Below, one piece after another: positions 1 to 4,916 of a stretch of 5,030 bases of DNA (position 1 is its first letter; each line of letters starts with the position of its first letter). A program made the translations under genes and the position numbers. The notes beneath the pieces were generated by a model. It was not told the DNA's origin. It was given only the letters and a program-made list of their open reading frames with translations, and did no database searches. Source of the DNA: Clostridiales bacterium UBA2432 (lineage in GTDB: Bacteria > Bacillota > Clostridia > Lachnospirales > Vallitaleaceae); contig DDQW01000026.1 in assembly GCA_002342805.1 (NCBI GenBank), forward strand, positions 1 to 5,030. Reading direction: 5' to 3'.

Positions 1-31
1 TCTAGGTATCTTCATATTTTTTCTCACATCC

Positions 32-529
32 TCACTTTAATACATCTTTGATCTCTCCTGTTAAAAAATCAATTCTAAGTGACCCTTTCTTACTGTCCCT
101 ATAGACAAACCAATCAAGATGCTCAAGTATATTTCCATCAAGATCATTTCTAAACGTATCCATCAAAACCAAATCTGAACAATTGATTTCATAATTATTT
201 TCAACAGCTAATTCAATTGCATCATATAAATTAATTCCTTCTGATGCAAAAACTTCATGATATTGTCCATCGATAAAAGCTAGTACAACGTACTTCTCGT
301 CTCCATTTTCCTTATCTTTACCGTAGAATATGTAGTCTCTTCCATCATGGGTTACTCGACTTATATCCATATCAAATCTCTTTGAAACTTTATCTTCATC
401 TGATTTTTGAGAAAAAACTAATTCTTTATAGAAATATGTCACCATTCCACCAGATATCAAATTTATAATAAATACAAATGTAATTATAAATATAGAAATT
501 ACAGCTCCTATAAAAAATATTTTTTTCAT
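32..529 (-). CDS. Membrane-anchored hypothetical protein, 165 aa
   Basis: I do not recognise a characterised family. The protein opens with two lysines and a hydrophobic helix at about residues 4-25, followed by a mostly polar region of about 140 residues, so it is probably a single-pass protein with its bulk outside the cell. The C-terminus (W-F-V-Y, then R-I-D-F-L-T-G-E-I) resembles the last strand of PepSY-like or YpmB-like folds, where an aromatic strand leads into a D-x-x-T-G-E turn; that is only a resemblance. The ATG at 527-529 is preferred because GGAGG (535-539) sits 5 nt upstream. A longer frame from a TTG at 539-541 would begin inside that site. The gene starts 18 nt after the end of the PHP pseudogene, so the two were probably once co-transcribed. 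Confidence that it is coding is high; its function is unknown. Confidence 0.8.
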   Translation of the reverse strand: MKKIFFIGAVISIFIITFVFIINLISGGMVTYFYKELVFSQKSDEDKVSKRFDMDISRVTHDGRDYIFYGKDKENGDEKYVVLAFIDGQYHEVFASEGINLYDAIELAVENNYEINCSDLVLMDTFRNDLDGNILEHLDWFVYRDSKKGSLRIDFLTGEIKDVLK

Positions 530-546
530 GATATCCTCCAAACAAC

Positions 547-1098
547 CTATATCAACTTTAAAATATTGATTTCGTCAATCTTTGTTTTAAGTTGCCCTAT
601 TATTGTATCCTCGAAATCACCATGGCAGTCTGAACCAGCGGTTTTAATCAAATCATGCTGCCTACAGACTTCTTTACATATATCAGTTACTTCCTTTGTA
701 TGGCTTGGATAGTAACATTCTATTCCATCGATTCCTTTGCTAATTTAACTTTTTAATTTATTTTTAAATTCAATACTTTTTTCTGTCTTTATTATTCTAC
801 CGGGATGAGCAAGAATCGCCTTTCCACCAGCATTATGTATGATATCGCATACTTCTTTCATTTCCGGAAATTTCACACAATCATAACGATGATTATTCAA
901 ATCAATATTATATGCTAAGACATGAAAATTAACCCCTTGTTCCACTACATCAAGTTCTACTCCTGAAATACAATTTATATCATGATCTGTGATTGCTAAC
1001 ACTGAAACTCCTGCATTTTTTGCAGTTTTCAATATTTCTTCTGGAGACATTGTGCCGTCCGAAAAATATGAATGTACAAAGCTAAATATTCCTATGCA
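547..1098 (-). pseudogene. Decayed PHP-family phosphoesterase (in-frame stop, internal deletions)
   Basis: This is a remnant of a PHP (polymerase and histidinol phosphatase) domain protein, a metal-dependent phosphoesterase of the COG0613 type. Recognisable motifs in order are V-H-S-x-F-S-D-G-T-x-S-P-E-E, A-I-T-D-H-D, S-G-V-E, I-I-H-N-A-G-G-K-A-I-L-A-H-P-G and, after a stop, A-G-S-D-C-H-G. The frame is broken by a TAA at 745-747, where one base change would restore TTA (Leu); homology resumes at once and runs to a TAG at 547-549. The first metal-binding His of the usual H-x-H is replaced (S-F-V-H). No good start lies between the upstream stop (1099-1101) and the internal ATG at 1048-1050. About 20 residues seem missing after T-D-H-D, and many more between Y-N-I-D and the A-G-G motif. 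The open length is about 184 codons against roughly 270-290 in the family, so a working enzyme is unlikely. Confidence 0.85.
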
Positions 1099-1172
1099 TT
1101 ATGGCTACTGGCGTGTTATATATATTTATTACTTGACTGTCTGAGAACAACTTCCTATTTTATCACTAAATA

Positions 1173-1201
1173 TTGAAAAAATTTCTTTATTGTTATATAA
1201 T
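1173..1201 (+). promoter_or_regulatory. Promoter of antitoxin RNA 1
   Basis: TTGAAA at 1173-1178 and a perfect TATAAT at 1196-1201 are separated by exactly 17 nt, a near-consensus sigma-A promoter facing right. It fires into the left arm of the module, and the predicted start is near 1208-1210. The same arrangement recurs at 4623-4651 beside the second module, which argues against chance. No coding sequence follows on this strand, so it drives a small RNA. Confidence 0.8.
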
Positions 1202-1207
1202 TAAAGA

Positions 1208-1290
1208 AGAAAAAGGTGCTGCCTGACGGTTAGCCCTAAAATTATTTACTGAAAAGTAACCTAACTTTGGACAGGGCGGTTACTTTTTAT
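1208..1290 (+). ncRNA. Putative type I antitoxin RNA, copy 1
   Basis: This is a short RNA of about 80 nt, inferred from a strong promoter (1173-1201) and an intrinsic terminator (1252-1288) with no open frame between them. It is transcribed towards the 36-aa toxin gene and overlaps its last codons, so it is antisense to the 3' end of the toxin mRNA. Its 5' end (GAAAAAGGTGCTGCC, then GACGGTTAGCCC) is nearly the same sequence as the 5' leader of the toxin mRNA. It could therefore compete with that leader for the complementary 3' region of the toxin mRNA. This layout is like RatA/TxpA, SR4/BsrG and the Fst par locus. The role is inferred from layout; the ends are approximate. Confidence 0.7.
1252..1288. 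terminator. Bidirectional intrinsic terminator, copy 1
   Basis: AAAAGTAACC (1252-1261) and GGTTACTTTT (1278-1287) form a perfect 10-bp stem around a 16-nt loop, followed by a T run to 1288. The A run on the left makes the hairpin usable on both strands. On the plus strand it ends the antitoxin RNA. On the minus strand it lies at the end of the toxin gene, and the toxin TAA (1280-1282) is inside the stem. Confidence 0.75.
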
Positions 1291-1390
1291 TATGCCGATC
1301 ATTAGACGAATATTGACTGAATATATATACTAGTCGTGCAACGATTGTTACAATTGCGCTAACTAGAGCAACAACATCTAATATTTCCAT
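1280..1390 (-). CDS. Putative type I toxin, 36-aa hydrophobic peptide, copy 1
   Basis: This is a small single-helix peptide: an acidic N-terminus (M-E-I-L-D), a hydrophobic stretch at about residues 3-24 containing I-V-T-I-V-A-R, and a polar tail ending H-N-K-K. Length and layout match the Fst/TxpA/holin-like toxins, which insert into the cytoplasmic membrane and depolarise or damage it. The ATG at 1388-1390 follows a G-rich site (GGGGGGTGG), unlike the GGAGG sites of the neighbours, with spacing of about 6 nt. A paralogue at 4726-4842 shares 17 of 36 aligned residues, including the helix core and the H-N-K-K end, which supports real coding. The gene lies between its own minus-strand promoter (1464-1492) and a convergent small RNA. 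Exact family membership is not proven. Confidence 0.75.
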   Translation of the reverse strand: MEILDVVALVSAIVTIVARLVYIFSQYSSNDRHNKK

Positions 1391-1463
1391 AATGACCACC
1401 CCCCATCTGTTGGAGAGTGGCTAACCGCCAGTTCCGTCTTAACGAATGCAGAACCTTCCCTTC

Positions 1464-1492
1464 AGTTTATCAGAACAAACATTCGCCATCAA
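1464..1492 (-). promoter_or_regulatory. Toxin 1 promoter
   Basis: On the minus strand TTGATG (1487-1492) and TAAACT (1464-1469) are separated by 17 nt, and TGA directly before the -10 gives an extended -10. The -10 is weaker than the TATAAT of copy 2 (4917-4922), to which it aligns base for base. Predicted transcription starts near 1457, giving a 5' leader of about 65 nt that carries the inverted-arm sequence. Confidence 0.6.
1472..1485. promoter_or_regulatory. LexA-like operator in toxin 1 promoter
   Basis: AGAACAAACATTCG lies between the toxin -10 and -35. It matches the Bacillota LexA core GAAC-N4-GTTC except for A in place of the first G of the right half. The same position in module 2 (4925-4938) holds AGAACATGCATTCG, with both half sites conserved while the central bases differ. 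A repressor bound here would block the polymerase. LexA is inferred from similarity to the consensus; another dyad-binding regulator is possible. Confidence 0.45.
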
Positions 1493-1664
1493 TACTTCAT
1501 ATTCCCTATAAAATTTACATATATGTGCACTGTCTATTTGTTTGCGAAAGCAATAATTGTATTTAATGTTCCCTCTATTCCAGATGAGTACATTTTCTAA
1601 CTTTTTGTGGATGTTGGAAATGGTCTGTTATGTGGAATAAGTTGGCGACAGTTTATAATCAACT
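1493..1664. other. Non-coding gap upstream of toxin 1 with repeat shared with module 2
   Basis: No gene with a credible start is visible here. TGTTGGAAATGGTCTGTT at 1612-1629 matches 4998-5015 at 15 of 18 positions, all differences being transitions. A second weaker match (1566-1581 to 4978-4993) lies between it and the promoter. The homology of the two modules therefore extends upstream of the promoter, with a longer and different middle segment in this copy. A small TTGC-GAAA-GCAA hairpin is also present near 1542-1553. The function is unknown. Confidence 0.5.
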
Positions 1665-1805
1665 TCAACTTTTTCCATAATTATCATTAATTAAATATGC
1701 TTCTATCGTCATTGCGTCCATATATTGTTTTAATCTTATAGTTGCATAATAACTTAAATAAATAATTGCAGAGAAGGAAATATATGTTACATATCCATGC
1801 AACAA
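1665..1805 (-). CDS. Small membrane protein, 46 aa, TTG start, coupled to upstream gene
   Basis: The frame begins at TTG (1803-1805), directly after the TGA (1812-1814) that ends the 153-aa gene and in the same reading frame. AAGGTG, which overlaps that stop codon, sits about 7 nt upstream of the TTG and would serve as ribosome binding site with translational coupling. A second TTG follows immediately. The product has a hydrophobic, tyrosine-rich helix at about residues 5-23, then R-L-K-Q-Y-M-D-A-M and a polar tail. It may be a single-pass small protein. Alternatively it is the lost C-terminal part of the upstream protein, separated by one stop codon, or a readthrough extension. I do not recognise a family. 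Coding is plausible from residue usage and the ribosome binding site, but not certain. Confidence 0.5.
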   Translation of the reverse strand: MLHGYVTYISFSAIIYLSYYATIRLKQYMDAMTIEAYLINDNYGKS

Positions 1806-1811
1806 GGTAAA

Positions 1812-2273
1812 TCACCTTATTGGTACTTCCACAACAAGTCCATCTATACCGTTTATACTTTCAGTCTGAACATGAAGTTCTATTCCTGTGAGGAAGTATG
1901 ATTTCAGTACACTTAAGCTATGTGTATTACCACTTACTGTACCATAATTAAATCCCTTCTCAATGTTCCATGTTTCAGATTCTCCTATTGATGAAAGAGA
2001 TAACGTCTCTCCTGGAAGTAATCCGAAAATCGTCTTAGTTTTTATTTCGAGTGTGATTTTCTGGATCTCTGCATGATCTAATCCAGTATATGTCAGATCT
2101 CCAATACTATATTCTCTCCGGAGTCCTTCAAGCTCAATAATACCACCACTCAACTTCCAATCTTCTATGACTGTTTCTTCCAATTCATAGACCACTCCAT
2201 TCAACCGGTCATAAGCGGCTAAAGATAATAACAGCACGATTGCAATAAATGAAATAATTACTTTTTTTGTCAT
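1812..2273 (-). CDS. Signal-anchored hypothetical protein, 153 aa
   Basis: I do not recognise this protein. It begins M-T-K-K and has a hydrophobic segment at about residues 5-20 without a lipobox cysteine, so it is a signal peptide or N-terminal anchor. The remaining 130 residues are rich in beta-branched and hydroxyl residues with no cysteines, as expected for an extracytoplasmic beta-rich domain; no catalytic motif is visible. The ATG at 2271-2273 has AGGAGAAGG (2278-2286) just upstream. It follows the 269-aa gene by 66 nt on the same strand, and the 46-aa frame follows its TGA in phase, so the three may form one transcription unit. The in-phase continuation raises the possibility that this is the truncated front part of a longer protein. 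Confidence 0.75.
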   Translation of the reverse strand: MTKKVIISFIAIVLLLSLAAYDRLNGVVYELEETVIEDWKLSGGIIELEGLRREYSIGDLTYTGLDHAEIQKITLEIKTKTIFGLLPGETLSLSSIGESETWNIEKGFNYGTVSGNTHSLSVLKSYFLTGIELHVQTESINGIDGLVVEVPIR

Positions 2274-2339
2274 ATATCCTTCTCCTAACTATACATATTC
2301 TTGTTTTTTATTTCACATTATCAAATTCCATTTCCAATA

Positions 2340-3149
2340 TCAATTCGAGTAACGATCACCAATACTTAATCCTGAATCCAGCTCAATCAATGACGAAGTT
2401 ATTTGAATGTTGCTTAATTGATTATATTCATTGGTAAAATCACACACCAGCGCTTCTTCGTATGAGGCTCTGTAACTATTGCCTGTTTCGAATCTTTCTA
2501 CCTCATGAAGATACCGTTCTTCATCAAAGTAAAAAATGTAATGGTCACCATAAAAATCTTTCAATGCAATATAATTTCTTCCATACAATAATTTCATTTC
2601 ATCAAATGTCATTCCGATACTAATATTCGGGTTAATTCTCACCCTATAAATAATTGAAGCTTCATTGAAATCAGATAAAAACTTACTCTTAACAAATCCA
2701 AAGAGTTCATGCTCAAACTTATTATCTGTAGATTTGATATATGCCCAATTTTTCTTATTTATTGTTGTTTCAAATAGGACGACTATATTCCCTTGAATAT
2801 CACTCATTATTACGTCCGTTCCTTCATCTGGATACAAATATAAACTAGTATTATTTAAAAACATCGTTTTTCTTTCAAGTGGTTGCACTTTATTTGCCGA
2901 ATATTTTGAAAACAGATTCAAAATGTTTTCATTATCATTTGCACGAGACGTTTCATGTCTATTTCTCTCATCAACCAACCTTTTGTTCTCAACTTGAAAA
3001 GTACTGAGTTGTTCTTCCATATAGTTAACATTATTATTAACTTTGTCTAACTCATTGATTATTTCATCATTAACATTTCTCAAATATAGTATAAAAACAA
3101 TAAGAATTACAATAATCAATGCAATGGCATTTTTATATTTATTTGACAT
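2340..3149 (-). CDS. Membrane-anchored coiled-coil protein with SH3-like region, 269 aa
   Basis: In order: a basic N-terminus, a transmembrane helix at about residues 8-23, a predicted coiled coil at about 26-66 (many E, N, K, L and V), an SH3-like beta region at about 100-160 (L-Y-L-Y-P-D-E-G at the start, N-W-A-Y-I-K and F-G-F-V-K-S-K-F-L at the end), then a C-terminal region from about 168. SH3b domains outside the membrane often bind cell-wall peptides; that role is inferred. The C-terminal part has N-I-S-I-G-M-x-x-D-E-M-K-L-L-Y-G at 175-190 and a similar G-L-S-I-G-D-R-Y-S at 260-268, stopping abruptly. A one-base shift just before the stop opens another frame to 2308 that adds 12 residues and looks natural, so a frameshift is suspected. 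GAGGTG lies about 10 nt upstream of the ATG at 3147-3149. The exact family is not recognised. Confidence 0.75.
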   Translation of the reverse strand: MSNKYKNAIALIIVILIVFILYLRNVNDEIINELDKVNNNVNYMEEQLSTFQVENKRLVDERNRHETSRANDNENILNLFSKYSANKVQPLERKTMFLNNTSLYLYPDEGTDVIMSDIQGNIVVLFETTINKKNWAYIKSTDNKFEHELFGFVKSKFLSDFNEASIIYRVRINPNISIGMTFDEMKLLYGRNYIALKDFYGDHYIFYFDEERYLHEVERFETGNSYRASYEEALVCDFTNEYNQLSNIQITSSLIELDSGLSIGDRYSN

Positions 3150-3204
3150 CTTTCATACTCACCTCATAATTCTAATGTTTTCAGTATTTTTATAATCTTT
3201 TTCA

Positions 3205-3234
3205 CTTATAAACCAGATTATCTTCTGACATCAA
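3205..3234 (-). promoter_or_regulatory. Possible promoter for the 2340-3149 gene
   Basis: On the minus strand TTGATG (3229-3234) and TATAAG (3205-3210) are 18 nt apart, placing a start near 3198 and a leader of about 50 nt before the ATG at 3149. It lies in the 176-nt gap that separates this gene from the hydrolase, where a new transcription unit would be expected. The match is moderate, and A/T-rich sequence gives chance hits. Confidence 0.35.
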
Positions 3235-3325
3235 CTGGATCCATCTATACAGAGCATAGGATACGTCCCATATTCTTGATAATATTGTCGGGACTAACAC
3301 AATTCAGTTGTGCTGATAAACTATA

Positions 3326-4036
3326 CTACTTTTGTATGATGTTTTTACTTAGCCAATTATTATATACCTCTAATTGTTCATTAGTATGAAAATAATGCTC
3401 CCCTTCTTCCATGATTTCTAGTTCACAATGAAAGCTCTTTACAAAATTCTCTATTGTTTCAAATTCACACACATCATCTTTGCTACCATAAAGAACTGCC
3501 GTTGCAATATCCCATCTATCTATTAAATGTTCCATAACATAATTATAATAATCCCAATAAAGAACTTGTCCAATAGGCGTTCTAATTTCTTTTTTTTCTT
3601 GTAATACCTCTGGTGTTATGCTGAACCACATCATCATATTACTAATGATTCGCCCCATATCCACAACTGGCGATAAAAAAAGACATTGGTCTAAATCCTC
3701 TTCTTGGTAAGCTAATAGACTAAAGTATGCTCCCATACTACATGCAAAAAGACTTATATTATCCCACTGTTGTTTTACATAAGATATTATATTTTTAAGC
3801 TCTTGGACACAAATCTGTACTTTACATAGTATATCTTCCTCCTTCCGCTCACCATGCTGAGGTAAATCAAAACTTATTACCTGATACCCCTTCTTTATAG
3901 CACTTTCTGCAAGTAATTGAATAACTTCATCTTCTTTATTAGACATGTTTCCATGCACTGCAATAAAGACATGGGATTTTCTTGGTCCCCATTCTATTAC
4001 TGGAATACCTTTTATCTTATATTTTTTCTTATCCAT
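3326..4036 (-). CDS. Alpha/beta hydrolase, 236 aa
   Basis: This is a serine hydrolase of the alpha/beta fold, probably a cytoplasmic esterase or lipase-like enzyme; the substrate cannot be named. Visible landmarks are the strand and oxyanion turn V-F-I-A-V-H-G (23-29), F-D-L-P-Q-H-G-E-R (56-64), the nucleophile elbow A-C-S-M-G-A (Ser100; Cys replaces the usual first Gly), the acid region L-Y-G-S-K-D-D (Asp187 or Asp188) and G-E-H-Y (His214). A cap with M-M-M-W and W-D-Y-Y lies between strands. The length is normal for a compact member. The ATG at 4034-4036 is chosen because AGGAG sits 5 nt upstream and the previous gene ends one base before; a longer frame to 4096 would overlap that gene without a clear site. 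The tight spacing indicates co-translation with the membrane protein. Its catalytic set looks complete. Confidence 0.88.
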   Translation of the reverse strand: MDKKKYKIKGIPVIEWGPRKSHVFIAVHGNMSNKEDEVIQLLAESAIKKGYQVISFDLPQHGERKEEDILCKVQICVQELKNIISYVKQQWDNISLFACSMGAYFSLLAYQEEDLDQCLFLSPVVDMGRIISNMMMWFSITPEVLQEKKEIRTPIGQVLYWDYYNYVMEHLIDRWDIATAVLYGSKDDVCEFETIENFVKSFHCELEIMEEGEHYFHTNEQLEVYNNWLSKNIIQK

Positions 4037-4037
4037 T

Positions 4038-4400
4038 TTAGCTCCTAACCGACTCATAATCAATTCCCTCTTCCGGCAACTCAACATGAACACCAATACC
4101 TCCCGTATATCTACAGAATATGTTAAACAGTATTAGTCCAATGATAAATAGTACATATATTCCCATAACATTAGCAAACATCGCAACTATTACCCCGAAC
4201 ATAGCACTTGCAGCACCAGGCACTCTGTTTACAGTCTCGCTTATAATCACACCATCCTCAGACAACGTTTCTATTGTTGTTGTCGGTATCATAAATAAAG
4301 CTAATCCAAGTCCCAATACTATTGAAATAACCAATGCAATAATAAATAACGGCTTTGCGACACTGCCAATATCAATCTTCTTAATAATAATTTTTTTCAT
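4038..4400 (-). CDS. Two-helix membrane protein, DUF3566-like, 120 aa
   Basis: The protein starts with a lysine-rich segment and I-K-K-I-D-I-G-S-V-A-K, then helix 1 at about residues 18-38, an extracytoplasmic loop of about 27 residues, and helix 2 at about 66-94. It closes with L-F-N-I-F-C-R-Y-T-G-G-I-G-V-H-V-E and an acidic tail. The front K-I-D-x-x-S-V-A-K and the back L-x-N-x-x-x-x-x-x-G-G-I-x-V-x-x-E are reminiscent of DUF3566-type membrane proteins common in Clostridia, whose function is unknown; this is from memory of the family pattern. GGAGGAG lies 8 nt upstream of the ATG at 4398-4400. The TAA (4038-4040) is one base from the hydrolase ATG, whose ribosome binding site lies in this gene's last codons, so the two form an operon. 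Confidence 0.75.
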   Translation of the reverse strand: MKKIIIKKIDIGSVAKPLFIIALVISIVLGLGLALFMIPTTTIETLSEDGVIISETVNRVPGAASAMFGVIVAMFANVMGIYVLFIIGLILFNIFCRYTGGIGVHVELPEEGIDYESVRS

Positions 4401-4440
4401 TATTCATACTCCTCCATAATAAAATCCAATCAATCAAAAT

Positions 4441-4590
4441 ACATGTCAGCATTTGCCACCAACGGACCTTCGGTCTACGACACAAAGAGCTTACAAGGTC
4501 TGCTTATGGTTGCGAGGCTTTAGACGAACAGCCTGACTCGGTTAGCAATCGCAGCATTGTTAAACCGTACGTTATCTGATGTTCTACCTT
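4441..4590. repeat. GC-richer hairpin-forming non-coding block, possible dispersed repeat
   Basis: This stretch is close to half G+C while its flanks are near one third or less. It contains GACC-TTC-GGTC (4465-4475) and a nested structure: TGCG/CGCA (4511-4514 with 4550-4553) outside AGGCT/AGCCT (4515-4519 with 4530-4534). No credible gene is present; minus-strand frames are interrupted and lack ribosome sites. The structure and base composition suggest an imported or dispersed repeat, or the 5' region of the downstream operon. No terminator T run or recognised riboswitch core is evident. Confidence 0.4.
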
Positions 4591-4622
4591 GACCATCTTA
4601 TGTTAACTTCAAAATTGTTTAC

Positions 4623-4651
4623 TTGAATAATATATATCTCTATTGTATAAT
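4623..4651 (+). promoter_or_regulatory. Promoter of antitoxin RNA 2
   Basis: TTGAAT (4623-4628) and a perfect TATAAT (4646-4651) are 17 nt apart, facing right, with a predicted start near 4658-4660. The promoter elements are conserved with 1173-1201 while the spacer sequence differs, which suggests selection on the promoter itself. Confidence 0.8.
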
Positions 4652-4657
4652 TAACTT

Positions 4658-4735
4658 AGAAAAAGGTGCTACCTGACGGTTAGCCCGATACGTTTAGTTT
4701 GGTAACCGATCATTGGCGTGGGCGGTTACTTTTTA
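4658..4735 (+). ncRNA. Putative type I antitoxin RNA, copy 2
   Basis: This RNA of about 78 nt is inferred from the consensus promoter and the terminator at 4701-4734. It begins GAAAAAGGTGCTACC then GACGGTTAGCCC, like copy 1. It runs antisense to the last codons and 3' region of the 38-aa toxin gene. The 5' block is almost identical between copies (one difference in the first 27 nt), while the segment before the terminator differs. That divergence could make each RNA specific for its own toxin, as in families of paralogous type I systems. The ends are approximate and the function is inferred. Confidence 0.7.
4701..4734. terminator. Intrinsic terminator, copy 2
   Basis: GTAACCG (4702-4708) and CGGTTAC (4723-4729) form a 7-bp stem extended by a G-T wobble, with a 14-nt loop and T5 at 4730-4734. 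It ends the plus-strand RNA. On the minus strand the stem contains the toxin stop codon (4726-4728), but there is no A run opposite, so it is less clearly bidirectional than copy 1. Confidence 0.7.
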
Positions 4736-4842
4736 TTATGTTCGTTCTTAGAACGAATTTGAGACTTAATGTAATAAACTCTTGCTACAATCGTAACAAT
4801 TGTACCTACAATAGTCATAAATTCTATCACTGAAATATCCAT
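4726..4842 (-). CDS. Putative type I toxin, 38-aa hydrophobic peptide, copy 2
   Basis: This is a paralogue of the 1280-1390 peptide. A short N-terminus (M-D-I-S) is followed by a hydrophobic helix at about residues 5-25 containing G-T-I-V-T-I-V-A-R and then Y-Y-I, and a basic tail (K-S-Q-I-R-S-K) ending H-N-K-K. It fits a membrane-inserted Fst/TxpA-like toxin. The ATG at 4840-4842 follows a GGGGGTGAT ribosome site, the same unusual G-rich type as copy 1. Its promoter (4917-4945) is stronger than that of copy 1. The conserved core and tail, with differing codons around them, indicate selection on the peptide. The two copies have diverged well beyond a recent duplication. Confidence 0.77.
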   Translation of the reverse strand: MDISVIEFMTIVGTIVTIVARVYYIKSQIRSKNEHNKK

Positions 4843-4916
4843 AATATCACCCCCTAACTTTCAATGGGAGTGACTAACCGCCAGTTCCGTCTTAACAGAT
4901 GTAGCACCTTTCATCC

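Larger units (their letters stand above)
1210..1456. repeat. Inverted-arm TA module, copy 1
   Basis: The left arm (1210-1236; AAGGTGCTGCC then CTGACGGTTAGCC) is repeated in inverted orientation on the right (1419-1431 GGCTAACCGCCAG; 1448-1456 GCAGAACCTT-like). The right arm holds extra bases between its two blocks. The arms bracket the toxin gene, and both promoters lie just outside them, so the two convergent transcripts share a similar 5' end. The whole unit is paralogous to 4660-4911. The arms could also be read as terminal repeats of a small mobile unit, but no target-site duplication is evident. Confidence 0.7.
4660..4911. repeat. Inverted-arm TA module, copy 2
   Basis: AAAGGTGCTAC (4662-4672) is exactly repeated in inverted form at 4901-4911, and CTGACGGTTAGCC of the left arm (4674-4686) is matched by the inverse of 4872-4884 with two differences. 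The right arm carries about 18 extra bases between these blocks. The structure mirrors 1210-1456. Confidence 0.7.

Noticed and set aside
1..15. Start of a further minus-strand gene (ATG at 13-15)
   Set aside because: A weak purine-rich site precedes it, but only five codons lie in the window; not enough to call.
1210..1456. MITE or insertion sequence with terminal inverted repeats
   Set aside because: The inverted arms are imperfect, no target duplication is seen and no transposase is nearby. The arms are better explained as RNA pairing elements, though mobility is not excluded.
1442..1627. 62-codon minus-strand open frame upstream of toxin 1
   Set aside because: It looks protein-like in places but has no start codon or ribosome site until near its end, and it overlaps the toxin promoter and operator. 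It may be a decayed remnant; not called.
3294..3314. Terminator after the hydrolase
   Set aside because: CACAA/TTGTG gives a 5-bp stem with a 5-nt loop, but no T run follows on the minus strand.
4037..4096. N-terminal extension of the hydrolase to 4096
   Set aside because: It would overlap the upstream gene by about 60 nt; AGGAG supports the start at 4034-4036, and the extension has no family counterpart.
3945..4136. 63-codon plus-strand open frame
   Set aside because: It is antisense to the hydrolase start and the end of the membrane gene, and lacks a ribosome site.
4120..4419. 99-codon plus-strand open frame
   Set aside because: It is antisense to the two-helix membrane gene, has no ribosome site, and its low-complexity I/N/T/P composition is what the complement of hydrophobic codons gives.
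4441..4590. Integron attC site
   Set aside because: The block is structured and has a GTTAAAC, but I found no matching RYYYAAC partner with the correct L boxes, and no integrase is present. A covariance-model search for attC would decide.
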